Shown here in pieces: positions 21,090 to 32,536 of a DNA stretch of 64,000 bases. The DNA is taken from the NCBI GenBank assembly GCA_025201765.1, contig MU623386.1, positions 62,001-126,000 of the forward strand, read 5' to 3'. The DNA comes from Daldinia sp. FL1419 (taxonomy: Eukaryota > Ascomycota > Sordariomycetes > Xylariales > Hypoxylaceae). Each line of letters begins with the position of its first letter. The first letter of the stretch is position 1. The notes under the pieces are model-generated. The model ran no database searches and had not been told where the DNA came from. It saw only the letters and a list, made by a program, of their open reading frames with translations. A program made the translations under genes and the position numbers.

Positions 21090-23573
21090 ATGGCGCCTCT
21101 TACCAGCGAGCCCGACGCTATTCGGGTCGCACTGAATCTCTCCCGGCGTAAAGCATTTTACAGCCTTGTCGCTGAGATCGCTGCATACATGCGATCGCAA
21201 CTAGAACTCCCTTACAGCCCCAGCACATCACCGAATTTCTCGTCTTCTTCGGGACGAGGACCACCCCCGTATTCAGAAACTACCGATGCACCTTTATTCA
21301 CTCCCCGCACTAATAGTCGGGACTCGGATTCCGCGCCGCCTCAACCACCCAGGCCGCAGAGAGCACCGCCTAACCCGGCACTTCTTAAATTACGGAAGGC
21401 AGCGCTGCTGCATTTTGATTCCTGGCGCGATGAGACTCTGGGGAAACTCAAGGAACTTGTGGCTAAACCTGATGATCAGAAAGTCGTTGATGCCCGGCGC
21501 AAACGCGCCGAGCAGTTGAGCGCCAAGAGCCGAGAACAGCCCTCCGACGGGGAAGACCTTCTGAGTTTCGGGGATAACAGCAGGTCCACGCAAACCTCTA
21601 CAGCACCGGTACTCCCGCCCCGGTCTTCTTCTACAGGGCCGACTAGTCTAGCCGCTTTCCAGGCCTTGTACCATCCCATCCCCACGAGACTCACCACGAT
21701 CCCGATCGAGGATCGCAAGGAAGTCCTCAGCGCTATGTTGATCTTACTCTTGTCTATTGGCAATTACTCGGCGTACTCGCGCACTCTGATATGCTACCTG
21801 ACTTCCGCGCTGGAGATCCCGCCGGCGTTTTTGGATAGCGAGGAGACGGAGATCGCGACCACTATGGTGGAGGCTGCGCAAAAGGCGGAGCAGCAGGGTG
21901 GTATGTCGGCCGAAGCCGAGGCGCAGAAGCGCAGGGAGCAGGGCCAGGTCGGGAGGTTTTGGAAGGTTGGGTTGGCGTCAGTGGCGGGTGCTGCGATTAT
22001 TGGTGTTACGGGGGGACTTGCTGCGCCGGCTGTGGCCGGTGTGATCGGTGGTCTTATGGGTTCTGTCGGACTTGGCGGACTAGCGAGCTTCCTGGGGATA
22101 TTCTGGATGAATGGAGCGCTGGTTGGTACGATCTTCGGAGCGTTTGGTGCGAAGATGACGGGTGGCATGGTTGATCAGTATGCTAAAGAAGTCGAGGATT
22201 TCAAGTTCCTACCGCTGCGGGAGGAGTGGGGTAAAGGGTGGTCGAATAGAGAGAGAACTGGTTCCAAAGCTCGCAGGCTCCGGGTTACTATTGGTATTAA
22301 CGGCTGGCTCACGGCCGAGGAAGACTTGACGAAACCGTGGCGAGCGCTGGGTGATGAGACCGAAGTGTTCGCCCTAAGGTACGAGATGAAGAGCCTGATG
22401 GCGCTCGGCGATAAGCTGAAGAGTCTCGTCGGCTCTGCTGCGTGGAGTGCCGTACGCGCCGAGATACTCAGGAGGACAGTGCTTGCGACGCTAAAAGGCG
22501 CGCTGTGGCCTATCTTCCTTCTAAGCTCGGCTTCTAACATCGATAACCCGTTTAGCCTGGCTAAAAATCGATCTGAGAAAGCCGGTAAGATCTTAGCGGA
22601 TGCGCTGATCAATAAGGTACAAGGAGAACGGCCTGTGACGCTGGTGGGATACTCGCTAGGCGCACGAGTGATCTACGCTTGTCTACGAGTGCTCGCGGAT
22701 CGCAAAGCCTTCGGACTCGTCGACAACGTCGTCCTAATTGGTGCACCGGTCCCGTCCAACACAGTATACTGGCAAATGATGCGAACCGTGGTCTCTGGCA
22801 AGTTGTTCAATGTGTACAGCGAGAACGACTACATCCTAGGTTTCCTTTACCGCGCGACAAGCATGCAACTTGGCATCGCTGGTCTTCAGCCCATCAGCGA
22901 CGAAATCGAAGGGGTCGAGAACCTTGACTTAAGTAACGAGGTTACGGGCCATTTGCGATACCCGGAGCTCACGGCTAAGATATTGACACGGTGCGGGTTC
23001 CCTGATGTTCGCGGTGGTGCGGGAGCCATTGAGAAGGATGATGGAAAGATTGAAATTGAGCTGCGTGACAGAGATTGGGCGGAAACTGGGAATCTGATTG
23101 ACATTGACGATAACCCGAGGCCAGCAAGAACACCGGCGAAAGATGCGTTTGCATCGATGGCGAATGAGAAGTTTGATCCAGCAGTGAAGAACGTGTTAGA
23201 GTTGAAGAGTGATGTAGGCGTGAGGGATGCAAAGATCGAGGGGAAGAAGGATTTCAAAGAGGCTGTCACATCGCAGCCAACAGCGGCAGTAGCAGCGGCG
23301 ACTACAGCAACAACCGTAGCAGCCGTAGCGAGCTTGCCTGAGACGCCCAGAGATATCCCTAGAAGCTCTACTATCGTCGCCTCATCTACATCGCCGAGTG
23401 CGACCCAGACTGAATCTCCCCCACCCGCATACCCAGGTATTTCTCAGAGCTTTAGTCAACATGATGACTACGACTACGACGACGACTCGGAGGAAGAGGG
23501 TGGAATCAGGATGGTGAACAATGACTCGGATGGAGAGTTGACATTCATCGAGCCGCTACGTATTGATGATTGA
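21090..23573 (+). CDS. Mil1/TMCO4-like alpha/beta-hydrolase (DUF726)
   Basis: Intronless, 827 aa. Homologue of S. cerevisiae Mil1 (YFL034W) and human TMCO4, lipase-like proteins; Mil1 binds the AP-1 adaptor variant containing Apm2. The N-terminus has a PPPYSE motif and Pro-rich disorder. Residues ~290-357 are a Gly/Ala-rich paired membrane segment (GLASVAGAAIIGVTGGLAAP ... GAFGAKMTG). The hydrolase domain begins at ~395 (LRVTIGINGWL) and has the nucleophile elbow GYSLG with Ser522, followed by VVLIGAPV, where a lipase-type acidic residue would be expected nearby. The C-terminus is disordered and Ala/Thr-rich, with PPPAYPG and an acidic DDYDYDDD cluster. Family assignment is firm; substrate is unknown. 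Confidence 0.9.
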   Translation: MAPLTSEPDAIRVALNLSRRKAFYSLVAEIAAYMRSQLELPYSPSTSPNFSSSSGRGPPPYSETTDAPLFTPRTNSRDSDSAPPQPPRPQRAPPNPALLKLRKAALLHFDSWRDETLGKLKELVAKPDDQKVVDARRKRAEQLSAKSREQPSDGEDLLSFGDNSRSTQTSTAPVLPPRSSSTGPTSLAAFQALYHPIPTRLTTIPIEDRKEVLSAMLILLLSIGNYSAYSRTLICYLTSALEIPPAFLDSEETEIATTMVEAAQKAEQQGGMSAEAEAQKRREQGQVGRFWKVGLASVAGAAIIGVTGGLAAPAVAGVIGGLMGSVGLGGLASFLGIFWMNGALVGTIFGAFGAKMTGGMVDQYAKEVEDFKFLPLREEWGKGWSNRERTGSKARRLRVTIGINGWLTAEEDLTKPWRALGDETEVFALRYEMKSLMALGDKLKSLVGSAAWSAVRAEILRRTVLATLKGALWPIFLLSSASNIDNPFSLAKNRSEKAGKILADALINKVQGERPVTLVGYSLGARVIYACLRVLADRKAFGLVDNVVLIGAPVPSNTVYWQMMRTVVSGKLFNVYSENDYILGFLYRATSMQLGIAGLQPISDEIEGVENLDLSNEVTGHLRYPELTAKILTRCGFPDVRGGAGAIEKDDGKIEIELRDRDWAETGNLIDIDDNPRPARTPAKDAFASMANEKFDPAVKNVLELKSDVGVRDAKIEGKKDFKEAVTSQPTAAVAAATTATTVAAVASLPETPRDIPRSSTIVASSTSPSATQTESPPPAYPGISQSFSQHDDYDYDDDSEEEGGIRMVNNDSDGELTFIEPLRIDD

Positions 23574-23894
23574 TTTTCAAGGTTGGAACCAGGCATATCG
23601 GGAGAGGTATATATCCAGCGTGAAGGAGACAGATGAAATGATGGTATGGTTAAAACATTTTCCAAGTGAGACTTGTAAAACATTCGCGATATATCTAGTA
23701 GTAATGATGTTGGAAGCACCCCGTGGTGATTTTGACCCTTGATTTGATTTGATTGCACGACTGCTGCGCAGCGTGTAGGTACCTACCCGTCTATGAAATG
23801 CACATAGCCGAATTTATCTAGCAACTATATAATGCAGCCATAACTCTAGTTTACTTCTTGTACTCTATTCTACCTCTCCTCTTCATATCCATCT
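23574..23894. other. Convergent 3' intergenic region
   Basis: 321 bp between the lipase-like gene (+) and the MFS gene (-); no ORF or repeat of note. Confidence 0.5.
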
Positions 23895-25579
23895 TCAGGT
23901 GTTAACGCCGAAAATTCTACCCTCCTTTGGCACCTTAACGAAAAGCAGTAACGTAGCAACAATAGAAACCAGGATCGACAACCCATAATACGGCAGTCCG
24001 ATCCATCCGCCACCCAACTTCATTCCGAGCGCGAAAAGCGCAGCGAGGAATGGCTGGGCGTAAACACTTCCGACGACATCGGCCATAGCAACAAGACTAA
24101 AGAGTCGAGAGCGGTGCTCCGGGTCGACATATAGACTCATCAAACTTCGAGTCAAGCTATTAAACCCGGACCCAAGAGCCATGAGAATAAGTCCGAAAAT
24201 AAATCCTGAAAGCGTTGGTGCTAGACCGAGAACGAATATTCCCACGGCTAGGAGCGTGTAGGACCAGCGCGCGAGGGATAGGTCGCGGTGCTGCTCGTCG
24301 GGCGCTCGGATGCTCTTTGGTGTCGTGCTCTTCATCACGTACCGCGTGATCCAGGGTAGGATTACAAGCGCTTGGACAACTTGTGCAGCGCCGTATGTGG
24401 ATTGCACGTAACCTGTCTTGTATAGCTCGATGCCGTATCTTTTTGACAAGAACTGTGCCATAAACTGAAGCGTTGAATATACGACAGGGGGTGATCCGAG
24501 GCATGTTAGAAGGAGAAGAATGAGGGATGAAGATTTGAGCATGGAGAGCGACTCCTTGAACTGGAAAACGACATGCGACACCCGCGACTTGAGACCTGAA
24601 GCACCTTCGTCCTCTACATTTTCTGCTCGGTGGTCGATTTGCTGGTCTGGTTGATGCTTCAAGGTCTCGGGCACGAAAAGGAAAGCAATCCCACTTGACG
24701 CAGTGACGGCAAAGGCAATCCAGATCGGTGGCCATGATCCTACCTTTGCCATTATGGCGGATGAAAGTGCCGGAGCCCCAAGATTTCCACATAAGCTAGC
24801 GACGTGAACACGCATGAACGCAATTGCTCTAAATATTAATTAGTCGCCGGTGCTATTGATTATGAAGGGTAATACTAACCTCTCTTCTTCAGTAGTCGAA
24901 TCAGCAATCATACTCAACACAATCCCAGAGATCACCGCGCTACCACCGCCGATGAAATTACCCAAAGAGCCCAGCCAAATCAACTCAACTGGGAATACAT
25001 TGTGGAAGTACACCACCGCCATCGCCCAGAGGATCCCGAGGAGAGATCCGGCTAGAGCGAGAGCGACCACGGGCTTTCGACCGATTCTATAAGGAGTTAG
25101 CCAAGATGTCAAAGCGAGAATTGGAGAGTGTACTGTGTTACACACCTATCTGCAGCGAGACCCCAAGGGAATGCAGCAAGGAAACCAGCAGCGGCATCGA
25201 AGCTGGTCGACATAGCCAAGGTAAACGCAACTTTATTCTGTATCGCATTGGCCTTGCAATATTTCTCGTCGATGGGCTCAGTAGTACTCCCGTCGAGGCC
25301 ATAGTACTGCCGACACGCTGCGTCTTCTAGCAAACGCGTTTCCGGGATTCCAATAAGCCCAGTCGAAGAAGACGATATAAGAATGAGGAGACAGAGCAAG
25401 TTTACGATGGTGTTCCCATTATGCACCTTGGGCACACGGATGCTTGTAATCGATGCAACCGACAATCTACTCCGATGCGACGGCCGTGTAGGTCGCTCAT
25501 TCGCCAACAGGGGGGTTGTCTCCGCGAGGGTGACCTCATCATCCGAGTCGCCTCGACGCGGCTCGTCACCACCCATCAT
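23895..25579 (-). CDS. MFS transporter
   Basis: Three exons: 25579-25146, 25086-24880, 24828-23895; 524 aa. Both split codons restore Arg (AG|A), giving LAADRIGRKPV, the conserved loop 2-3 MFS signature G-x-x-A-D-R-x-G-R-K, across intron 1. The N-terminal ~65 residues are hydrophilic and cytosolic (acidic cluster, TTPLLA). About 12 TM helices follow, with a charged central loop (~residues 265-295 and 365-385). A large extracellular loop 1-2 carries two Cys. It belongs to the fungal group of MFS proteins with long loop 1; substrate cannot be told from sequence. No neighbour suggests a secondary-metabolite cluster. The start at 25579 is followed directly by a second ATG. Confidence 0.92.
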
Positions 25580-28500
25580 ATTTCAACCAGAGAATGCCTT
25601 CAGTATCACTCCCCCGCGGATATCTTCTACTACGTAGAAAAAAAGTAAACAAGAAACTAATTAAGATGAGACGAGAATCCAAAAGGAATGGAACTTGTTT
25701 GTCGCCCTGGCTAACTAGCGTTACGCCAACTCCGAATGGAAACCAGCCGAAAGAGGAAGTATTCCGAATTCCGAACTGACGTGCTTGTCTAAGACACGTC
25801 GTAGCTTATCATCCATGGATTAATAGGCTTACTCGGGTCATCACTAGGTTAGGACTTTATATGACTTCATCCTTTGCGAAGATATTAGTACCTAGTACAC
25901 GCATGAGGCTCTAACAGCCGTCCGTAGTAGCAATGACTTTGTTGCCGTGATGTTTAAACACACTACCTTTTCCAATCTTGACTTGGCATGCCAGAGAGAA
26001 TATCTACGCAAGATTATCACTGCTGAAATGAGGGGTCAGTGTACTGCTGCTGGTAGAATACGAGTCATCCTAGTAAGAATATATATATATATATAATTGA
26101 GGCTTCCCTTTTCACACATCTTCCTTTGTTCTGTAAACTTCTTACGTTGGGCCGTATTCTTGCTCTACTCCCTTGAGGGAACTCAAGTCGTTTATGCTGC
26201 AGATGCGCCCATTGTTACGAGTAGTCGGGTAGGTGGTTAACCTATCTCTCTGTCTGGCAGTAAACTGCAACTTCGATGTTTGTTATATTTACGTGTGGAT
26301 ATTAGCCAGATCAGAGATGGTGATGATGATGTTTTTCCATCCGAAGGGAATAAAAGCCGTGTACCTAGGTAGCTACTTAAGAAGTAACCTATATTATGAA
26401 AACCTACAGCGCATTGAAAGCGTGAAGGACGGCTGAAGTACCTTTGGCAGAGCCAGCTTATGGCTTGGTACAAGAAAGCCACTATCATGTACTTTTAAAA
26501 ACTCTCTTGTCGATATACAAGATTGTTCTTCGTCTGGGAAACCGTTACGAAACATTCTCGACAGTTAGGGGCTAGGATTTAGCAGATTCTCCAATGAGTG
26601 CTTGCTCTAAGAGCCTGCTTCAGGCTCCCAGGCCCGGCCGTGTGAGAGGAAATGGACCGTGGTGTATTCTATCAGCTAATTATATCTGCTACTAGCTACA
26701 CTTTAACGACTATTTCTAAACACTTTTCCTTTCATGTTAATGAACAACGTTGAGCCTTAAGTTTACGGACTGTAGCTTACTGACAGTCAGGGGAATAGTC
26801 CCCGGTAGGGCATAAGCATTCTCATCGCCTCTCACAGCGCTCATTATACCGTACCTTTCAGTACCTAGGTACGCAAGTACGATAGTAAATATGAAATTCA
26901 TAAATATTTCCGCAGGCTATTGGGATGATATGTCACGAGCTAGCGCCCTTCATCCCTATGACAACGATTATGATAATTGCATTTTCATCGTATGAGTGCG
27001 TTCCACCTAGGACAACACCCGATACAATAAACTATAGCATCAAAGAGCGCATCAATGGCGCGTAGGGTGACAAATAAGTAATTTCTTGCCACCGAATTCT
27101 TAAGGGGAAGTGGACGGCGATCTATTATCGTGTGGCTTGTAGTGAGATGGTCTTTGCGTTCAATAGGTGTGAATATGGGTGAACATCAATCCCTTGAGAT
27201 TAGGCCAGCAATCACGCCGGATCGATATAGGGGTTTAAAGGATGCTATGCTTTTTCTCCTTTTCACATCTTATCCCCGATATCCTTGTACAGGCAAGGTT
27301 TAGGGCATACTACACCTTACTATTAAGCGTACCTACCTAGGTATGTACTCTAGTTCTCCTTGAAAATGATCTTCATTCCCTCTTAATATCACGGATTCTT
27401 CTGTTTTTCAATATGGAGTAAGTACAGGAGTGTATTCAGTGTAAAAGAAGCATGCAGCGCTCTTGCCAGATGCCAAAAAGCCTGGGAACTACTGGACTCA
27501 TTATTAATACACCTGTCTTAACGGTAACTCTGTGAATGATATCAACACTCAAATCCAATATCTGATGCCGTATCCGTCAAGCATTAGAACGAGGAGAAAT
27601 AGGAGTTGACATACGTAGGTACCTAGGTGTCTATTAGTTAGGTAGCTAGTCCCTGCTCATATTTAGGTATACATTGAATTATATTCATCACTTGTAGAAT
27701 AGGCCTCTGTAATAATCCGAATGCCTGTGACTTTTAGTGTAACAACAAACTGTTGAAGGAAGACTCGCCACGGGGGACAAAATACCGCGTCATAATTGTA
27801 AGCCACCAAATATGCACCGTGGCCACTACGTTGCACTTCCGCTATATGTTGTCCCTGATCATGGCTAATTCTCTTATGAGATTCTTGAATATGACTCTGA
27901 TACTTGGTTCAGGGGAATTCTAATTCCGACCAACTAAACCTCCATAGATCTCTTCGTAGGGGCGTAGGGGCGTCTTTTTCTCCTACCTAGTAGAACATCT
28001 GAGTCCTACCAATGTTATACGAATCGGGAAACGCGAAAAATACGCGTGTACGCGGCGGGATTATTATCATATTTACTTCAATTTGGTCGGAGACTTGCTT
28101 TGATTCATAAGAAGTAGACTTTGTTCATTAATAACTGACCTTAAAAAATATTGTTAAAGTTTCTAAGAACTATTACGATCAAGACTATTCCAAATATTCC
28201 TCTCGAATGGAAATACTTGTCATATCGTTGTGAATAGAATAGTCTCAACCCTCAAGAATGTAACTAGGTACTATTCGTATCCTACATTATCTTCCGTCTT
28301 TGTGAGCCTCGAACTTTCCTGCTTGTTTTTGCCGGCTACGTTATTCGTATTACCCATCTTTCTTCTCGCGTAAACATCCTCCAGCCTTCTTTCACCGGCT
28401 CACCGGTCCCCACAGATTTGAAATTCCGTACCCTTGGCCAACTGGCAATGGAGATAAGATATTCGGCAGTGTATATATTGACCCGTGCGATAGGATGATC

Positions 28501-30813
28501 CAAGTCTCGCCTCCTGACCTTCCGTATCTGGGTCCCCTGGGGACTGGATGCATGCATTCTCGCTTAGTCAACCGTTCATCACACTGTGCTGGATAGGGGC
28601 TCTTCGGGCTTTGGAGAGAGTAGTTGGGGACTGGGAGCTACCATCGCTTATAGTACGTTCTATAGATATTTATATAGCTAACCTTGAGATATTCTGGAAG
28701 ATCGGGTGATATTCTAAGAGAACTTGCGAAACAGGTTTCAATATATGTACATCGTGAAGAAATGTTAAGGTGGTGTTCATATCCGTGTGGCCTGTTTAAA
28801 ACAAGAACTATAGTTATTGATTTGTGGTATCTATTTTTAAGTACAGCCACCGAACCTCAGGGGGGCACGATTGATTTACCATATTTAGATGAGTAGACCA
28901 GGGTGATGTGGATGGCATTATAGAAATCTCATCTTCCCGCTTTTGAGAAAGTTCCTTTACTATTACGCCGATGGCTGCTGCCACACCGATCTCAACATAG
29001 ATCTGATCTTGACCGCTCAAGACCGGATACTGTCAGTACAGATACCCGTGGAGATATATGAGATCGATCCCGATTTGCGCGGTCCAGCAATACGGGCCAT
29101 GGTACAATATTTGTTACTATCGGGACGCCTAACATTTGACTACATCGGTATGCAACTCTATTGGTTCAGTGTGCTCTATCCAGCCCATATTTCCGGGGAG
29201 GTGAACTTACGGTGAACAGGGTAGCTTTCTAGGATCTCTCCAAAACTAGGTTACTTTGGTCTCATCTAATGCCCTATGAGACCCAATCAATATTAGGTCC
29301 AAGCTTCAGTATGACGACTAAAAAGCAAAGTTGATTTGCATATTACATGGCGTATCGACTGATTTTTTGGAGCCCTGTAAGCTCTGGGACGATAGATCCC
29401 AATGTCTTGGGCGAGGGTTTTAGGCAGAAGATACTTGTTCTAGCTGTCGGGCGGCGAGATATGCACGAGGTATGCATGCCTCCATCGTCAAATGACCGCT
29501 CGGATGGCAAAGTTTCCAGGTAATGATCAACCGTCATGATATACCATCTTTCAATATACCCTAGTTTTGTGATGATCGAATTCTCACAGCCTTGTATTGT
29601 GTTTAATGGAGTTTGGTGCTTCTCCTTTATTCGAGCCTGTTAAAGAGATGCCTTGGTATTCTGGCATCCTGCGATACCAACCGTGTGTAAGCTCTTATAT
29701 ACTTTGTAATGCGGCTTCAGCGCACGCTGAACCAGCTGGATAACCTTGCAAGCCACAGTCTAAGATAGATCGATTTAGATCTCGCATCTAGAATCTACCT
29801 AGCAACTTTTCCCTGCTTTAGGAAGTGATTAACAGTATTTAGTCTTAAGCCTCCTATTGTTAAAATTAATTAGCACCTTCAGTTACCATCGCTGCCTCGT
29901 AGCTAGGTAGCCGATAGCAAGTTATTCGACAAACTTGTCGCATAGATTATATCAATTATCGTCCTACTCCCCTGAGATTGTGTATATACTATGTAAACCT
30001 ATGAAAATGGCGTAATAGCCCACGGCTGCTGCCCCAAGCCACGTCAAGGGGTAGGTATTGTCGCCACTTACCTAGATATAATTCCTGCCCAATGAGCTGA
30101 GTACATACGTATAGAAAGCCTTAATGGTACCGATATATGCCTGCTTCTCTATGCGGTGATGTGCATCTCGAGCAGTTACCAACCGCGGAACATCCCGGAT
30201 TCCTGCAAGAGTCACTAGCGCAACGTCTGCTCGTTTCTCACACGTACTTCACAGTATGACACGCATCAATACGATCGTATGTATCTGGTTCGATGGCGTA
30301 GCGAGGACGAAGATGGGGAATTCATTATGGGTAGGACTACCAAGCAAGGGTTACTTACAGCATCGACATCCTAGTTGAAACGATTCGAGGAATGACACAA
30401 CGGATAGATACTACCATTTATATCCTTATATCTCGATGGGATAATGCAGGGTTGCAGATTCGGAAATGCAGCTGCATACAAGAGTGCTGGATTGTCTTAG
30501 CCAAGCTAAAATATGTGCACACATCCTTTCCTGTTGTTGCCTGTCAGCCTCTCAGACAGTCTGATTGTTCCCCAGAACATGGCATCTTACCAGGATAACG
30601 CGGCTGATCCTTCTAGAAACCCCGTGGTCCTGCCCGTTGGGTTGGGTTGGTATAAATCCAAGTGTAGACCTCATGCGAACCTCTTAGACAAGCTTGCTCT
30701 GCACCGCACCCGGCTCCATACGCGATTCTACCCATTGCAGTAGTGTTTATCTCGCAAAAGCCTTCTTGGTTGTATTAGCGACATATCGATTTGTCTAGTA
30801 ATTTATCTACGAG
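25580..30813. other. Gene-poor stretch, left part of island
   Basis: 5.2 kb with no ORF above ~90 codons that I can assign. TACCTAGGTA-type palindromes occur at ~26364, 26862, 27338 and 27615, with an AT microsatellite at ~26078. An open frame at 28943-29215 and a 54-codon ATG frame at 30579-30743 are uncertain. No transposase, reverse transcriptase or terminal repeats were recognised. Confidence 0.5.
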
Positions 30814-31605
30814 ATGGCCATCGAAGGCAGCTTTAAGTACATTTCAACCTCTGTAATGACCATAGACCTCATGGTCCACAGTGAAAAACGCCATCCGTTA
30901 CCAACATTGCAACAAAAGCCCAATCGGACTCCACTACAACGACATAAAAAGCAAAAAGGACCTACCACGTCCATGCCATCGGCCAATCGACTGTCAAGAG
31001 AAACATTATGCCAATACCACAACACTATCACCGTGCCGCTACCCCTATCTAAAGGCGGCTGTCATCTTGAAGTCCTCCCGCAAGACCTCATCGACCGAAT
31101 CTCCCAGTACGTCCCGTACGAGAACCTGATTTACCTCTCCTGGGTATCCAAAAGACTCAACAAAATGGTCGACCCGCAACTCGCACCGTACGAAACCAAA
31201 CTCTCATTCGTGCTACGCGCCGAGCGCGATTTCTACCGGCACTACACCAGCAACGCGAACAAGCCGCCCAATCTCGGCTGCTACATGTGCCACAAGGTCC
31301 TCCCCGCGGGAGTCTTCGCCTTCAACCAGCCGCTGCAGGCCGGGGTGTACGGATCGATGCTAGACGAGCCCGTGGTAGTAAATCTACGGCGGTTCTGCCT
31401 AATGTGCGGCATTCAGATGGGTCTGCACAAATCAGGAGACGAGATAATTACGCGGACGGGCGAGCGGTACTGGATTTGTAAGTGTAAGTTTATCCTAAGC
31501 GAGAAGACGACGAGTTGTAGGAGCTGTGGCATGCCGTCGTATCTTAGACCTCGGAAGGCGGAGTTGGAGACGTATATGAGTCCGACGATGGGATATTGGG
31601 CCTAG
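30814..31605 (+). CDS. F-box protein with Cys-rich zinc-like region
   Basis: Intronless, 263 aa. A Lys/Arg-rich N-terminus precedes an F-box at ~86-122 (LEVLPQDLIDRISQYVPYEN, LSWVSKRLNKMVDP), expected to bind Skp1 in an SCF ubiquitin ligase. After it come four Cys pairs: CYMC (C156/C159), CLMC, CKCK and CRSC, spaced like two zinc-binding sites. This F-box plus Cys-pair layout is familiar from uncharacterised Sordariomycete proteins. It is the only solid protein gene in a 20-kb gene-poor stretch. GC content of 31040-31600 is clearly higher than its surroundings. The start could instead be Met54, since the first ~75 residues have low similarity value. Confidence 0.8.
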   Translation: MAIEGSFKYISTSVMTIDLMVHSEKRHPLPTLQQKPNRTPLQRHKKQKGPTTSMPSANRLSRETLCQYHNTITVPLPLSKGGCHLEVLPQDLIDRISQYVPYENLIYLSWVSKRLNKMVDPQLAPYETKLSFVLRAERDFYRHYTSNANKPPNLGCYMCHKVLPAGVFAFNQPLQAGVYGSMLDEPVVVNLRRFCLMCGIQMGLHKSGDEIITRTGERYWICKCKFILSEKTTSCRSCGMPSYLRPRKAELETYMSPTMGYWA

Positions 31606-32383
31606 GCCGTCGAGGGCGCGGAAAGGAGAAGAGCGTGCTGCATCTTTCGGAAGAGAAGCTTGCTTGGTTCGGTCTTTTCTCTACCCAGAAGGAGCTGTGA
31701 TAACTCTACGGATTGGATCGTAGATATATTCGATTGGATACAAAAAGGGCTCAGTTCTAAGCCGAGTACTTGAGGTGGACTTTTGATTAGCGATTAGCAT
31801 ATTGGTGGCCGCACGCGATGAAGGTCAATAAGTGTGTTTTTTACTGCAAGGGGTTGGGAAATTGTGCACTATTTGGATATCCAACAGGAGGCTGTTTTAT
31901 CTCGATAGGTGTATATTTTTGTAGGCACAATTCTAATAGGAAATCGTTGCGTATTGTAATCTAGGTAGTCAGCCTCACCCATAGTTTCGCAGCTCAAACC
32001 ATCTTGACGGTAGGTGATCTGCACTTTGTGGCGTGAAGATCGACCTCTCGAGCCTGGTTGGAACGTGCTTGTTTGCGGATGGGCACGCGACACCTTGTCA
32101 TTCTTAGCTATATATCCAGCTAATATGAATGTTTCCATCATGGCAGCGTGGCAGATAACTATGGGGAAAAAAGCAATTGATGTTACCGGGATAGCGGTTC
32201 CAGCGCCGTGAAGCTTGGCTGTGATTGTTGCCTCACGGATATCAATAACAAGGAGGGGGGGGGAGAATATGCACGGGGACTTCAGAAGATCCAACATGCT
32301 ACGCTCCAAGATGCAAAAAGTACAAAGAGCCACAGTAAAACTAATGAAGCAAAATAAAAAGGCAAAAAAAGGAGAACAAAGAT

Positions 32384-32536
32384 AAAAAAGCTTGGAATGC
32401 AGGACCCGACCTGGCCGTTTGATCTCCCAGTTGGCCTGCCTGTTTGCCCCGACCAGAAATCGAACCCCTGAACTCCTACGAAAAAAACCTCGAGGTGCTT
32501 TCTAGCCCTACTTCGTTGCCGCTAGACGAATGACCA
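32384..32536 (-). ncRNA. tRNA-like Pol III element, probably relic or SINE-like
   Basis: On the minus strand an A-box-like TCGTCTAGCGG (32529-32519) lies in a D-arm-like hairpin (TTCG/CGAA). It is followed 63 nt later by a B-box GGTTCGATTTC (32466-32456; consensus GGTTCGANTCC). A T6 run, a Pol III terminator, lies at 32389-32384, with a T7 at 32370-32364. The acceptor stem does not pair and the T stem is poor, so it is not a working tRNA. A degenerate tRNA gene or tRNA-derived SINE is the likeliest reading. Confidence 0.35.

Noticed and set aside
31869..32333. 154-codon minus-strand frame
   Set aside because: It begins without an ATG, its first ATG is internal, it crosses a poly-G tract and has no domain; probably chance.
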